Assembly (NCBI GenBank): GCA_963709775.1
Contig: CAVPXS010000001.1
Coordinates: forward strand, 1 to 64,000
Length of the DNA: 64,000 nucleotides
Direction of reading: 5' to 3'
DNA from: Salinimicrobium sp963709775
Lineage (GTDB): Bacteria; Bacteroidota; Bacteroidia; Flavobacteriales; Flavobacteriaceae
The first letter of the stretch is position 1. Every line of letters begins with the position of its first letter. Shown here one piece after another: positions 9,695-17,338 of the stretch. A program made the position numbers and the translations under genes. The notes below the pieces were generated by a model that saw only the letters and a program-made list of their open reading frames with translations, was not told the origin of the DNA and searched no databases.

Positions 9695-9909
9695 TAAAAA
9701 TTTATAGGGACAATTAAAAGGAGGTATTTCACAATACTAAAGAATATTCTCAGGAAGCAAAATCAGTTTGCTTACCAGAGGAATGGACCTGTACTTTTTG
9801 GCTAAAGGTCTAATCTTGTGTAACCCTGTATATTTTTACAATTGTGTAAATGATTCAGTTTTTAAGAGGCAAATGAAAAGACTTTTAACTACATCAATTA
9901 TAGCCTTTA

Positions 9910-10668
9910 TTACTTTCTTTCCTTTTTGATTAGTTCTAAAATTCCATCTATATCCTGCATTAAGGGATAGTAATGTGCTTTTTCTGTTGCATAACTGGTG
10001 AGGATAAACATCAGGACATTATTTTCAAATTCAATTGACTTTAATAGTGCTAAGTTACTTACTTCATTTTCAGATTCTGAAAGTTCGAGGTCGTCATACA
10101 CTCCAGCTTGTTGAAAGATTGTTCTCAGGCTATTTCTATTAGTTCGAAACATGTCAAGCACCTTTTCTCTCTGGATTGCTAATTCCTCTTCCTGTCTGGA
10201 AATATCTTCCATAGTCGCGATCCAGTTTGTTAGCTGTTTTCGCAATTCAGTATTTGAAAGATTTTTCAAATTACCGGAGTTGATCATTTCAAACAAGAGG
10301 GAATTGTTTGGATTAAAAGCAATATCTGAAGAAAATGTATTGTACAACAGTGTAGAAAATACTATTTCAGTAGGCAATTCATTCGCGGTCACATGTCCAA
10401 GAATTTCCTTGGCTCCAATGTAGTTGGCTTGATTGACTGCGATCAATTCTGTCAACTTCAGTTTACTTGTTTGGAATTCTTCCCTTAGCCCCGTCAAATA
10501 TATTTGTTCAATTTTTTCATTTATTCGATCCTGGTTTCTGTTATTAATAGCGAGGGCAATTAATATTCCAATAACAACCAGAGTGATTTCCCCAAAAGCA
10601 TACCCGAGATACTTGCTGAATTTATTCTTGTAGAAGAATCTTTTTCGAATATTTCTGAAGAATTTCAT
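9910..10668 (-). CDS. DUF6090-like membrane protein (paralogue 3 of 3)
   Basis: A 252-residue protein beginning MKFFRNIRKRFFYKNKFSKY, followed by a membrane helix (YAFGEITLVVIGILIALAINN) and a mostly helical soluble part (about residues 50-250). It belongs to the same Flavobacteriia family as the genes at 6255 and 8969. The function is unknown. All three are on the minus strand with long spacers, so they are probably separate transcripts arising from local duplication. Confidence 0.75.
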   Translation of the reverse strand: MKFFRNIRKRFFYKNKFSKYLGYAFGEITLVVIGILIALAINNRNQDRINEKIEQIYLTGLREEFQTSKLKLTELIAVNQANYIGAKEILGHVTANELPTEIVFSTLLYNTFSSDIAFNPNNSLLFEMINSGNLKNLSNTELRKQLTNWIATMEDISRQEEELAIQREKVLDMFRTNRNSLRTIFQQAGVYDDLELSESENEVSNLALLKSIEFENNVLMFILTSYATEKAHYYPLMQDIDGILELIKKERK

Positions 10669-10963
10669 TGGGAAATATTTGGTTCTCGCTTCTATAAGTA
10701 TCTAGAATTCTTAAGAAAAAATAGAACTCTGGGTTGATCAGAACAATTAATAAATTTAACTAATTTCCTTAAAACCCGAAACCTTTATTAGTAATGAATT
10801 TCGGGATCAGGTTTTAAATTAAAAAGAGAAGAAAACTTTTATGACTTTTATTATCAGCAACTTGCAGTATCTCATTTAGCAAACCTGTTGCTAAAAGTTT
10901 TACTTTGGAATGTGTATGTTTTCTAAAGAAGTTCTTAAGTACAAGAATCGCAATGCTGAAAAT

Positions 10964-11370
10964 AAAAGCTCTGCCGGCAGGAATCACTTTGCTTCATATT
11001 GGAATTTGGTGCTTGAAAACATTGTTGTCCGGGAAAAGAATATAGACCGCTCCACTTCTAGAGCCAAGAACCAGGACTTAAAAAAACCTGCCAGCAGGAA
11101 TTACTTTGCTTCAAATTGGAATTTGGTGCTTGTAATTTGAATTTTACCCGATGGGTACAGGATTTAAAGAATCCCAATTACATCCATCGCTGGAAATACA
11201 AAAGCTCTGCCGGCTCCGCCGTCAGCTTTTCTTGTTTTTCCCCTATTGGAATTTGGTGCTTGAAGATTGGATTTTACCCGATGGGTACAGGATTTAAAGA
11301 ATCCTAATTACATCCATCGCTGGAAATACAAAAGCTCTGCCGGCTCTCGCCGTCAGCTTTTCTTGTTTTA
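10964..11370. repeat. Four degenerate tandem units of about 117-130 bp
   Basis: Units begin near 10964, 11081, 11200 and 11330. Shared blocks are AAAAGCTCTGCCGGC (units 1, 3 and 4; degenerate in 2), GGAATTTGGTGCTTG (units 1-3), TTTTACCCGATGGGTACAGG followed by ATTTAAAGAATCC (units 2 and 3), and CATCCATCGCTGGAAATACA (ends of units 2 and 3). Units 3 and 4 share GCCGTCAGCTTTTCTTGTTTT. Divergence increases from right to left, as in a decaying tandem array. Confidence 0.65.
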
Positions 11371-11420
11371 AGCCTGTACTGCAAAGCAAGCTTTGCGCAC
11401 CTGCTTAAAACAAGAAAAGC
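11356..11420. repeat. Nested inverted repeats (potential cruciform)
   Basis: An 18-bp perfect inverted repeat, GCTTTTCTTGTTTTAAGC (11356-11373) and its exact complement (11403-11420), encloses a second perfect hairpin, GCAAAGC-AA-GCTTTGC (11381-11396). The left arm is the end of repeat unit 4 and the right arm overlaps the tRNA-Pro terminator hairpin, so alternative pairings are possible. Confidence 0.6.
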
Positions 11421-11440
11421 GATGCTCTCGCATCGCTTTT
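11415..11440 (-). terminator. Intrinsic terminator of tRNA-Pro
   Basis: AAAAGCGATGC (11415-11425), loop TCTC, GCATCGCTTTT (11430-11440) form a perfect 11-bp stem. Read on the minus strand it begins 8 nt after the tRNA 3' end and is followed by T-rich sequence (TTTTCTTGTTTT). This is a good intrinsic terminator for the tRNA transcript. Confidence 0.75.
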
Positions 11441-11447
11441 GTGCTTG

Positions 11448-11521
11448 TCGGGATGACAGGATTTGAACCTGCGACCCTACGCCCCCCAGACGTATACGCT
11501 ACCGGACTGCGCCACATCCCG
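11448..11521 (-). tRNA. tRNA-Pro (anticodon GGG)
   Basis: Read on the minus strand this folds as a full cloverleaf. The acceptor CGGGATG pairs with CATCCCG, the D stem is GCGC/GCGT, the anticodon stem TACGT/GCGTA encloses loop CTGGGGG (anticodon GGG, decoding CCC and CCU), and the T arm is GCAGG-TTCAAAT-CCTGT. The discriminator is A, and the CCA end is not encoded (ACA follows). Confidence 0.92.
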
Positions 11522-11769
11522 AAATGAGAGTGCAAATTAAGCAGCTTATTTCTAATTTTCAAAGGGAAATATAGCTTTTTCCGGCCTTTCTCTTTTTCCT
11601 AATTTGTGTCTGTCGCAAAATAACAGGAAATCAGAGGTCTAAAGGAATTTTAATAAAAACGCTAATGCCATAGTTTTAATAAAATCAATATGGGTTTAAG
11701 ATAGTTTTTTGAAAAGCTATCCATTTTTTGCCTTAGTTTAGCCTCTGCATTAAAAACAGCCAACCAAAA

Positions 11770-13476
11770 ATGAAGAAATATTTTATTTTTTTCTTTCTAA
11801 TTCTTCTTCAGCAATCCTGCAAAATTCCTACTGAACCAAAAATCTACCCCTCTCTTTCCGAACGCGGGCTGGTAGCAGAACATGCCATGGTGGTGTCGGC
11901 AAGAAAAGAAGCTTCAAAAATTGGGTTAGAGATCCTTAAAAATGGAGGCAATGCATTTGATGCAATGGTAGGTACAGAGATGGCCCTGGCCGTGGTTTAT
12001 CCCTATGCCGGCAATCTGGGGGGAGGAGGATTCATGGTCTACAGGCTTAACACGGGCGAAACCGGCGCTCTTGATTACCGGGAGAAGGCACCGCTTGGGG
12101 CGCATCGTGACATGTACCTCGACAGTTTGGGAAATGCAGATCCTGAAAAAAGCAGGTTTGGAGGCCTGGCAGTGGGAGTTCCGGGCACTGTAGCCGGTAT
12201 TTTTGCTGTCCATGAAAAATTTGGAAGTATGTCCATGGAGAAGATCCTGGCTCCAGTTATTGCTCTGGCCCAGCAAGGATTTGTAGTCACCAAAAATCAG
12301 GCAGCCTCACTTAAAAATCACAGAAGTGCGATTATTAAAGCCAACGGAGAGGAAGTCTTATTTGCAGAAGCTCATAAACCCGGGGATACCCTTAAAAACC
12401 ATGCTTTAGCAGCGACTCTCGTAAAGCTTGCAACCAGGGGCAGGAACGAATTTTATTCCGGAGAGACTGCAGAAAAAATGGTGAGTTTCATTCAGGATAA
12501 TGGAGGAATTATTTCAATGGAAGACCTGGCTGCTTACGAGGCGCAATGGCGGGATCCTATTTCTTTCACTTACGACGACTTGAGGATCATCTCAATGTCT
12601 CCGCCATCGAGCGGCGGAATTGTAATGGGCCAAATAATGAAAATGATCGAAACCTATCCCCTGGACGAATATGGCCATAATTCGGTAAAGTCGATCCAGG
12701 TGATCACCGAGGCCGAAAGAAGAGCCTATGCCGATCGCGGCCACTACCTCGGTGACCCCGATTTTGTGGAAATTCCGACGCAAAAATTACTCAGCGATGA
12801 ATATCTGGAGGATCGTATGCACAACTTCAGCTTTGACAGCGCCACTCCCTCCTCTGCCATTAGTCACGGCAGCATTCCCGGCTATGAAAGTATGGAAACC
12901 ACCCACTACTCTATTGTGGATTCCGAAGGAAATGCGGTCTCGGTGACTACCACACTTAATGGAGCTTATGGATCCAAACTTTATGTGGAGGAATTGGGTT
13001 TTTTCCTGAACAACGAAATGGATGACTTTAGTGCCAAACCCGGAGTACCCAACATGTTCGGACTCATAGGAGGCGAAGCCAATGCTATTGAGCCCGGAAA
13101 AAGAATGCTGAGTTCAATGACTCCTTCAATTGTAGAAAAGGAAGGAGAGCTTTGGATGGTTCTGGGTTCCCCGGGTGGATCCACTATAATCACCTCAGTA
13201 ATGCAAACTATTCTAAATGTTGCCGAATACAGAATGGGAATGCAACAGGCTGTGAGCGCACCCAGATTTCACCATCAATGGTTACCCGACGAAGTACTTT
13301 TTGAACCCGATTCTTTTGCTGAAGCTACCCTTGATTCCCTCCAGTTAAAAGGCTATGAGGTCTCTGTGGGAGAATCCACCATATTAGGAAAAGTTAACGC
13401 AATTCTGGTCCTTCCCAGTGGAAAACTGGAAGGAGGCGCCGATCCCCGGGGAGATGACGCTGCGGCAGGATATTAG
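11770..13476 (+). CDS. ggt: Gamma-glutamyltransferase (glutathione hydrolase)
   Basis: A 568-residue Ntn-hydrolase precursor. The N-terminus MKKYFIFFFLILLQQSC is a lipoprotein-type signal peptide with Cys17, so the enzyme is probably anchored in the envelope. The autoprocessing and catalytic Thr is T377 in ESMETTHYSIVD; cleavage before it gives a large and a small subunit. Family motifs NPYAGNLGGGGFMVY-like (about 76-91) and LGSPGGS (about 465-471, oxyanion hole) are present. It transfers or hydrolyses the gamma-glutamyl group of glutathione and related peptides outside the cytoplasm. The length is normal. It is monocistronic, with 248 bp of promoter region after the tRNA gene. Confidence 0.95.
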   Translation: MKKYFIFFFLILLQQSCKIPTEPKIYPSLSERGLVAEHAMVVSARKEASKIGLEILKNGGNAFDAMVGTEMALAVVYPYAGNLGGGGFMVYRLNTGETGALDYREKAPLGAHRDMYLDSLGNADPEKSRFGGLAVGVPGTVAGIFAVHEKFGSMSMEKILAPVIALAQQGFVVTKNQAASLKNHRSAIIKANGEEVLFAEAHKPGDTLKNHALAATLVKLATRGRNEFYSGETAEKMVSFIQDNGGIISMEDLAAYEAQWRDPISFTYDDLRIISMSPPSSGGIVMGQIMKMIETYPLDEYGHNSVKSIQVITEAERRAYADRGHYLGDPDFVEIPTQKLLSDEYLEDRMHNFSFDSATPSSAISHGSIPGYESMETTHYSIVDSEGNAVSVTTTLNGAYGSKLYVEELGFFLNNEMDDFSAKPGVPNMFGLIGGEANAIEPGKRMLSSMTPSIVEKEGELWMVLGSPGGSTIITSVMQTILNVAEYRMGMQQAVSAPRFHHQWLPDEVLFEPDSFAEATLDSLQLKGYEVSVGESTILGKVNAILVLPSGKLEGGADPRGDDAAAGY

Positions 13477-13813
13477 TAGTGGTCAAATTGTGATCAATAA
13501 TTAGCTTAAAGGAAGAATGGTGTACCATAAAAATTTATTCCTGCTTTCCTAATTTCTTCAGATAGGCTGAAAGCGTTTTAAAAAATCTATCTTTGACGTA
13601 CTAGCTGGTGGTACCTCAAAATCTAAATACCGTTTTTGCACCTTGCATGCAATAGATTAATTTTAAAAGCTGTTAACTAGGCTGCAATCTTTGGCTACAT
13701 CCCGAAAATTGCTTAATTTTTAATCTCTCCCGTTCTTAAAAAGAATACTCCCCCACCTCGAATTAAGTTTGCCTAAAGAAGCTTTTATTATTCGTACAAC
13801 TAAAAAATGCGTT
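13477..13813. other. Intergenic stretch, no gene seen
   Basis: A 337-bp AT-rich spacer between ggt and a small gene. I see no gene, no clear hairpin with a T-run after ggt, and no repeat shared with other parts of the window. Confidence 0.5.
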
Positions 13814-13990
13814 ATGGAAAATTATAAAGATTTTGAAAAATATAAGAAGCGGCTTAACAGCCTTGATGATGATATAAGATCCCGGGCGCTGCAGTACGCT
13901 TCGGAATTCTATGCCGATCACGATCTTAGCCGCGAAGAAGCCCTGGAAAAAGGTATATCCAAAGCCGAACTGAAGAAAAGGGACCTGTAA
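13814..13990 (+). CDS. Small charged hypothetical protein (58 aa)
   Basis: Starting at the ATG at 13814, this encodes 58 residues (MENYKDFEKYKKRLNSLDDD to KAELKKRDL), almost wholly charged and predicted helical, with no cysteine and no membrane segment. An in-frame upstream start exists at 13769, but the extra residues look untranslated. The strong charge patterning, balanced Lys/Glu and compact helical profile argue for a real small protein; I do not recognise the family. It stands alone, with no neighbour close enough for an operon. Confidence 0.55.
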   Translation: MENYKDFEKYKKRLNSLDDDIRSRALQYASEFYADHDLSREEALEKGISKAELKKRDL

Positions 13991-14108
13991 ACAGCAAACT
14001 ACCGCATTTGAATAGGTTTGTAACGGTTCTAATAAATACCCGGTACACAAAAGTATAGCCGGTTATCTACCCCAGTCTCTACCTGGAGAATTCAAGTTCA
14101 GGTTGAAA

Positions 14109-14330
14109 TTAAAACTTTCCTGAAAAAGAAATGCTGGCAAAGCCTACTACAAAAAAGCTTGTTTTGTACTGGTAGTTTATTCCGGGACGACTTTCCATTT
14201 CAACACGATCCCAAGGGGTAGCGGAGTGAGCTTCTCCTTTGGCTCCGCATCTAAGATCGCTCTCCTGGGCTTTTGAACCAAAAATGGAACATAAAATAGC
14301 GGTAACGACAGCAACAATAACTTTTTCCAT
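14109..14330 (-). CDS. Small secreted protein with beta-strand C-terminus (73 aa)
   Basis: A 73-residue reading frame with a credible signal peptide (MEKVIVAVVTAILCSIFGSKAQ, cleavage after AQ) and a short mature part ending SFFVVGFASISFSGKF. Alternating hydrophobic residues and a terminal Phe resemble the last strand of outer-membrane beta-barrels. It may be a genuine small envelope protein or the remnant of a longer gene. No family is recognised. Confidence 0.45.
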   Translation of the reverse strand: MEKVIVAVVTAILCSIFGSKAQESDLRCGAKGEAHSATPWDRVEMESRPGINYQYKTSFFVVGFASISFSGKF

Positions 14331-14507
14331 TACTCTGGATGTTTAGGTTTTGATGTAGTTGCCTTAGGGAAGCGGGCCAAATGTAATAATTAACTTTTAT
14401 TTAGGAAAAAGAAATGTGCAGAAAACCGAACCTAAAATAGGTGCTGAAAATGTCATTTTTAAAACTAATTAATTTAAACCCCCGGGATTTGGATCTGCTG
14501 AATAATA

Positions 14508-15501
14508 TTACTCCTTCCCTTCTTCAGTAATCTGTTCTTTGACAAATTTAATCACCTCACCGTTGATCTCCGGGGTAGACCAATGCCCTACTTTTTCATA
14601 GGTATGGAATTCTGCATTTACGCCTTCCTTTTTGTAAATATTTTGACAGGTCTCCCAACGCTTTGGTTGCATTTGTTCCCCAACAGTCGCATATACAACC
14701 GTGCGCTCTTCCTCGTTATAGGCATCGTCATACAGCACCGCATCATTGTCATCAAGTTCTCCCATAAAAATGAACTGCGGAACCTTTTTATAAACTTCAA
14801 GATCTATTTCGCTACCCGAGATCTCCTGCAGGTCGTTAATCCCCAAGAGGATAATTAAGAGTATGATCATTCATTTCCTTTTTTGGCAACATGAGGATAC
14901 CATTCAAGCCTCCGGAAACTACCGCCTGAAGTTTCTCGGGATGCAAAAATGTAAAGCGGTTGACAAAACTTCCGGATGCCGAGAAGCCCGTCATCACTAC
15001 TTTTTTCTCTACCGGAATTCCCAGATCCTGCAACCTTAGTCTGGCATCGCTAATCATCGCCAGCAACTGCAAATCCAGGCGTTTGATCTCCTCATTTTGA
15101 GAGAGCATAGCATCCCTGTCAAGAGCGTGGGTGTAAACGAGGTTTTCCTTTCTTGTCCTTGGAAAAACGGGCACAAGTAACGGCAGGTGAAGTTCGGTGG
15201 CAACGATATTCCCTATAGATCTTTTTGTAGCCACAAAAATTGCCCCTTCCCGATGTAATTCAATGGAATCTGATGTGAAACCTGAATTATTCGGTTCGAC
15301 AACCAGGAAGAGTGTTTCGGCTTTTGTCGTTCCTTTCGGGATCATCAGTAAATATTCATGTGAAAAACCTGAGGCGGGATCGGCTTCAATTGAAATGAGG
15401 GTATCCTTAAGAAAAGACCCTGAGCTGTTTTTGGAAATTGGGGCTTGGGAAAAACAATCTTGGAAAGTCAAAATTAACGCAAGGCTAAGAAGTAACTTCA
15501 T
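14508..15501 (-). CDS. Secreted alpha/beta-hydrolase (esterase-like; one apparent frameshift)
   Basis: The gene starts at 15501 with a signal peptide (MKLLLSLALILTFQDCFSQ). The frame carries an alpha/beta-hydrolase with nucleophile elbow GFSASGSFVNRF (family GxSxxG) and breaks after LNYPLG at a run of four C (14841-14844 on +). Removing one base continues into INDLQEISGSEIDLEVYKKV and ends at 14508, giving 330 residues. The C-terminal part has the likely acid (FIFMGELDDNDAV) and a His in YEKVGHWSTPEI. It is probably an extracytoplasmic esterase or peptidase-like hydrolase of unknown substrate. The smooth continuation across the break argues for a sequencing indel. Confidence 0.75.
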
Positions 15502-15654
15502 AACTATTTTTTTTAGAAGACGAACCGTCAGAAGTTTAGCACTAATAAATTTAAGAAAATACTCTGTTAAAAACCATTTCAGGAGGTTACTTTGATCAGA
15601 ATAAAAATTTAATAAATGAAAAACACCCGGACATTTTTTACTGTAATTTTATTA

Positions 15655-15670
15655 TCGTAATATTACAATG
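15655..15670. promoter_or_regulatory. Palindrome upstream of arsM, candidate operator
   Basis: ATCGTAATATTACAAT centres on the perfect palindrome GTAATATTAC (15657-15666) about 40 bp before the arsM start. The position and AT-rich dyad would suit an ArsR-type repressor, but no arsR gene is in the window and AT-rich dyads are frequent here. Confidence 0.3.
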
Positions 15671-15707
15671 ATTAAAGATGTTATTTGTTTTACACAAACT
15701 TTAAAAG

Positions 15708-16517
15708 ATGAAAACAGAACAAGAACTTAAAGATTCGGTTAAAGAGCGATATTCAAAGATTGCAGAGCAGGGCAAGGTAGAAAATGCTGCTTCCTGCTGT
15801 GGTGCCACTACGCCTTCCAACAAGGTGTATAATATTATGATGGACGATTACACCGGCACAGATGGTTATCTGGAAGATGCCGACCTTGGCCTGGGTTGTG
15901 GTCTCCCTACTCAATATGCAGGAATAAAAAAAGGTGACACCGTTATAGATCTGGGATCTGGTGCAGGTAACGATTGCTTTGTAGCCCGCCATGAAACCGG
16001 TGCGGAAGGTAAAGTGATAGGAATTGATTTTACCCCTACAATGATCAATAAAGCGCGGACAAATGCTGAAAAGCTCGGGTTCAACAATGTGGAATTCCGG
16101 GAAGGAGATATTGATGAGATGCCTGTAAATGACAATAGTGCAGATGTCATTGTGAGCAACTGTGTACTCAACCTTGTCCCCAATAAGCAAAAAGTGATCA
16201 ATGAGATCTTCAGGGTACTTAAACCCGGAGGACACTTCAGTATTTCTGACATTGTCCTGGTGGGGGAATTGCCTGAAGCTTTACGCGAAGACGCAGAAAT
16301 GTATGCAGGATGTGTGGCAGGAGCTATTCAAAAAGAGGAATACTTGCAGCATATAAAAGATGCAGGCTTTCAAAACCTTATTCTTCAGAAGGAAAAAACC
16401 ATCACCATTCCGGATGATATTCTTGAGAAGTACCTTTCAGAACAAGAAATAGATGATTTAAAAAAGGAGAAACGGGAATTTTTAGTATCACTGTTTATGC
16501 GGAAAAACCCGGCGTAA
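15708..16517 (+). CDS. arsM: Arsenite S-adenosylmethionine methyltransferase
   Basis: A 269-residue class I methyltransferase. The SAM-binding motif DLGSGAGND lies at residues 81-89. The three cysteines that bind As(III) in ArsM enzymes are in their usual contexts: C64 (GLGCG), C152 (VSNCVLNLV) and C202 (AGCVAGAI). An extra vicinal pair C30-C31 (ASCCGATT) sits near the N-terminus. The reaction is stepwise methylation of arsenite to methylated arsenicals in the cytoplasm, a detoxification step. No arsR, arsB or acr3 gene lies in this window, so the gene may be free-standing. It is followed after 23 bp by a Cys-rich 18-residue reading frame. Confidence 0.93.
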   Translation: MKTEQELKDSVKERYSKIAEQGKVENAASCCGATTPSNKVYNIMMDDYTGTDGYLEDADLGLGCGLPTQYAGIKKGDTVIDLGSGAGNDCFVARHETGAEGKVIGIDFTPTMINKARTNAEKLGFNNVEFREGDIDEMPVNDNSADVIVSNCVLNLVPNKQKVINEIFRVLKPGGHFSISDIVLVGELPEALREDAEMYAGCVAGAIQKEEYLQHIKDAGFQNLILQKEKTITIPDDILEKYLSEQEIDDLKKEKREFLVSLFMRKNPA

Positions 16518-16540
16518 AGAAAGATAAACCTAAACTTATT

Positions 16541-16597
16541 ATGTCTGATTTACAGGACCAGGGAGCATGTTGCACCCCGGATTCCGGATGCTGCTAG
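16541..16597 (+). CDS. Cys-rich 18-residue peptide downstream of arsM
   Basis: The frame MSDLQDQGACCTPDSGCC starts 23 bp after the arsM stop on the same strand. It has two vicinal Cys pairs separated by TPDSG; vicinal Cys pairs are known As(III) ligands. Translation is not proven. It may be a tiny arsenic-binding peptide, a leader, or a relic of a longer C-terminal tail such as those of some arsM homologues. A frame this short can arise by chance, but four Cys in the last nine codons next to arsM is notable. Confidence 0.4.
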   Translation: MSDLQDQGACCTPDSGCC

Positions 16598-16605
16598 GAG
16601 TCCTA

Positions 16606-16788
16606 CCGTCAGTTCGAGTGATTTCTTTTTGAGCGACAGCGGAGAAAGAAATTGTATCGAGAACAGAGGTGTTAACCAATCCGTCGTTCTCGATACTAAT
16701 TGATCCTGCTACCGCAGTCTCAATTCACCCGGTTCTCGATACGAATCCATCCCTGCTACCGCAGGTCCAGATTCACTCGAACTGACGG
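16606..16788. repeat. REP-like intergenic inverted repeat
   Basis: CCGTCAGTTCGAGTGA (16606-16621) is repeated in exact reverse complement at 16773-16788. Between them are further GTATCGAGAAC / GTTCTCGATAC pieces (near 16653, 16691 and 16733) and two copies of CTGCTACCGCAG. This layout matches the dispersed CGTCAGTTCGAGTGA palindromes I recall from many Flavobacteriia genomes. It sits between arsM and the convergent cupin gene. Confidence 0.7.
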
Positions 16789-16794
16789 GGATTA

Positions 16795-17139
16795 TTATGC
16801 CTGATCAGCTACTCCTTTCACCCTTTCGGCAGAATCTGATTTTGACAGGGACAAACGAATTATACTGTCTTCTTCAGCTGTGAGATCATGAGGTATATTT
16901 CCTGCAAGAGATAACATATCCCCTTTTTCAATTTTGTGTACCTCTCCATTGACTCCAAATGATATTATTCCCTCAAATAATTCTACAACAATAGGATAAG
17001 GGGTTTTATGTTCTTTCATAACCTGTCCTTTCTTCATAGCTATTCGTATCTCTTTACTGCTATCGGTATCCATTAAAACATGGACGGCAGGTTTGGTGTC
17101 ATTATATTCTAAGTTCTTTAATAAAGAAGCGGTTTTCAT
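16795..17139 (-). CDS. Cupin-domain protein
   Basis: A 114-residue single-domain cupin. The beta-barrel core is recognisable from KTPYPIVVELFEGIISFGVNG and EKGDMLSLAGNIPHDLTAEEDSIIRLSL. The usual metal-binding His set is incomplete (K-T-P-Y where many have H-x-H; one His at IPHDL), so metal binding is uncertain. Similar small cupins act as sensors or small-molecule binders. It is monocistronic and convergent with arsM across the REP-like repeat. Confidence 0.75.
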   Translation of the reverse strand: MKTASLLKNLEYNDTKPAVHVLMDTDSSKEIRIAMKKGQVMKEHKTPYPIVVELFEGIISFGVNGEVHKIEKGDMLSLAGNIPHDLTAEEDSIIRLSLSKSDSAERVKGVADQA

Positions 17140-17280
17140 AATTTATTTTTTAAGTTTCGATTTAAAGTACAAAAACTTCAGAAGAATCAAGGGAATTCAT
17201 CTAAATCCTAACAAAGGTTTTAGAATACTCCAGATAGAATTTTTAGCTGACCCGGGATTTGAATTTTCAGAAATACACAT

Positions 17281-17316
17281 AAAAAAACCGCCCAAAAATG
17301 CTATTTCCGGGCGGTT
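17281..17316 (-). terminator. Intrinsic terminator of the dextran-utilization operon
   Basis: On the minus strand AACCGCCC pairs with GGGCGGTT (17309-17316 and 17286-17293) around a loop of about 15 nt, followed directly by seven T (A-run 17281-17287 on +). It lies just past the GH97 stop, as expected for the end of the long minus-strand transcript. Confidence 0.85.
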
Positions 17317-17338
17317 AATAATAAAAACGTTCTTCAGC

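Larger units (their letters stand above)
10669..11447. other. Gene-free repeat-bearing stretch before tRNA-Pro
   Basis: No convincing gene is present in these 779 bases. Short open frames exist on the plus strand, but they are made from the degenerate repeats listed below and have no start context or family resemblance. The region contains four repeat units (from about 10964), nested inverted repeats (11356-11420) and the terminator of the tRNA gene (11415-11440). Such low-coding repeat patches next to tRNA genes often mark places where mobile DNA enters, but no integrase is seen. Confidence 0.5.

Noticed and set aside
9873..9929. An 18-codon plus-strand frame resembling a signal peptide (MKRLLTTSIIAFITFFPF)
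   Set aside because: It has no mature part and runs into the opposite-strand DUF6090-like gene; it may be chance or a relic.
10910..11307. Two short plus-strand frames in the repeat region before tRNA-Pro
   Set aside because: They consist of the degenerate repeat units, repeat the same words, and show no family or start signal.
11368..11562. A 64-codon minus-strand frame
   Set aside because: It overlaps the whole tRNA-Pro gene and its terminator; it is a translation shadow of a tRNA.
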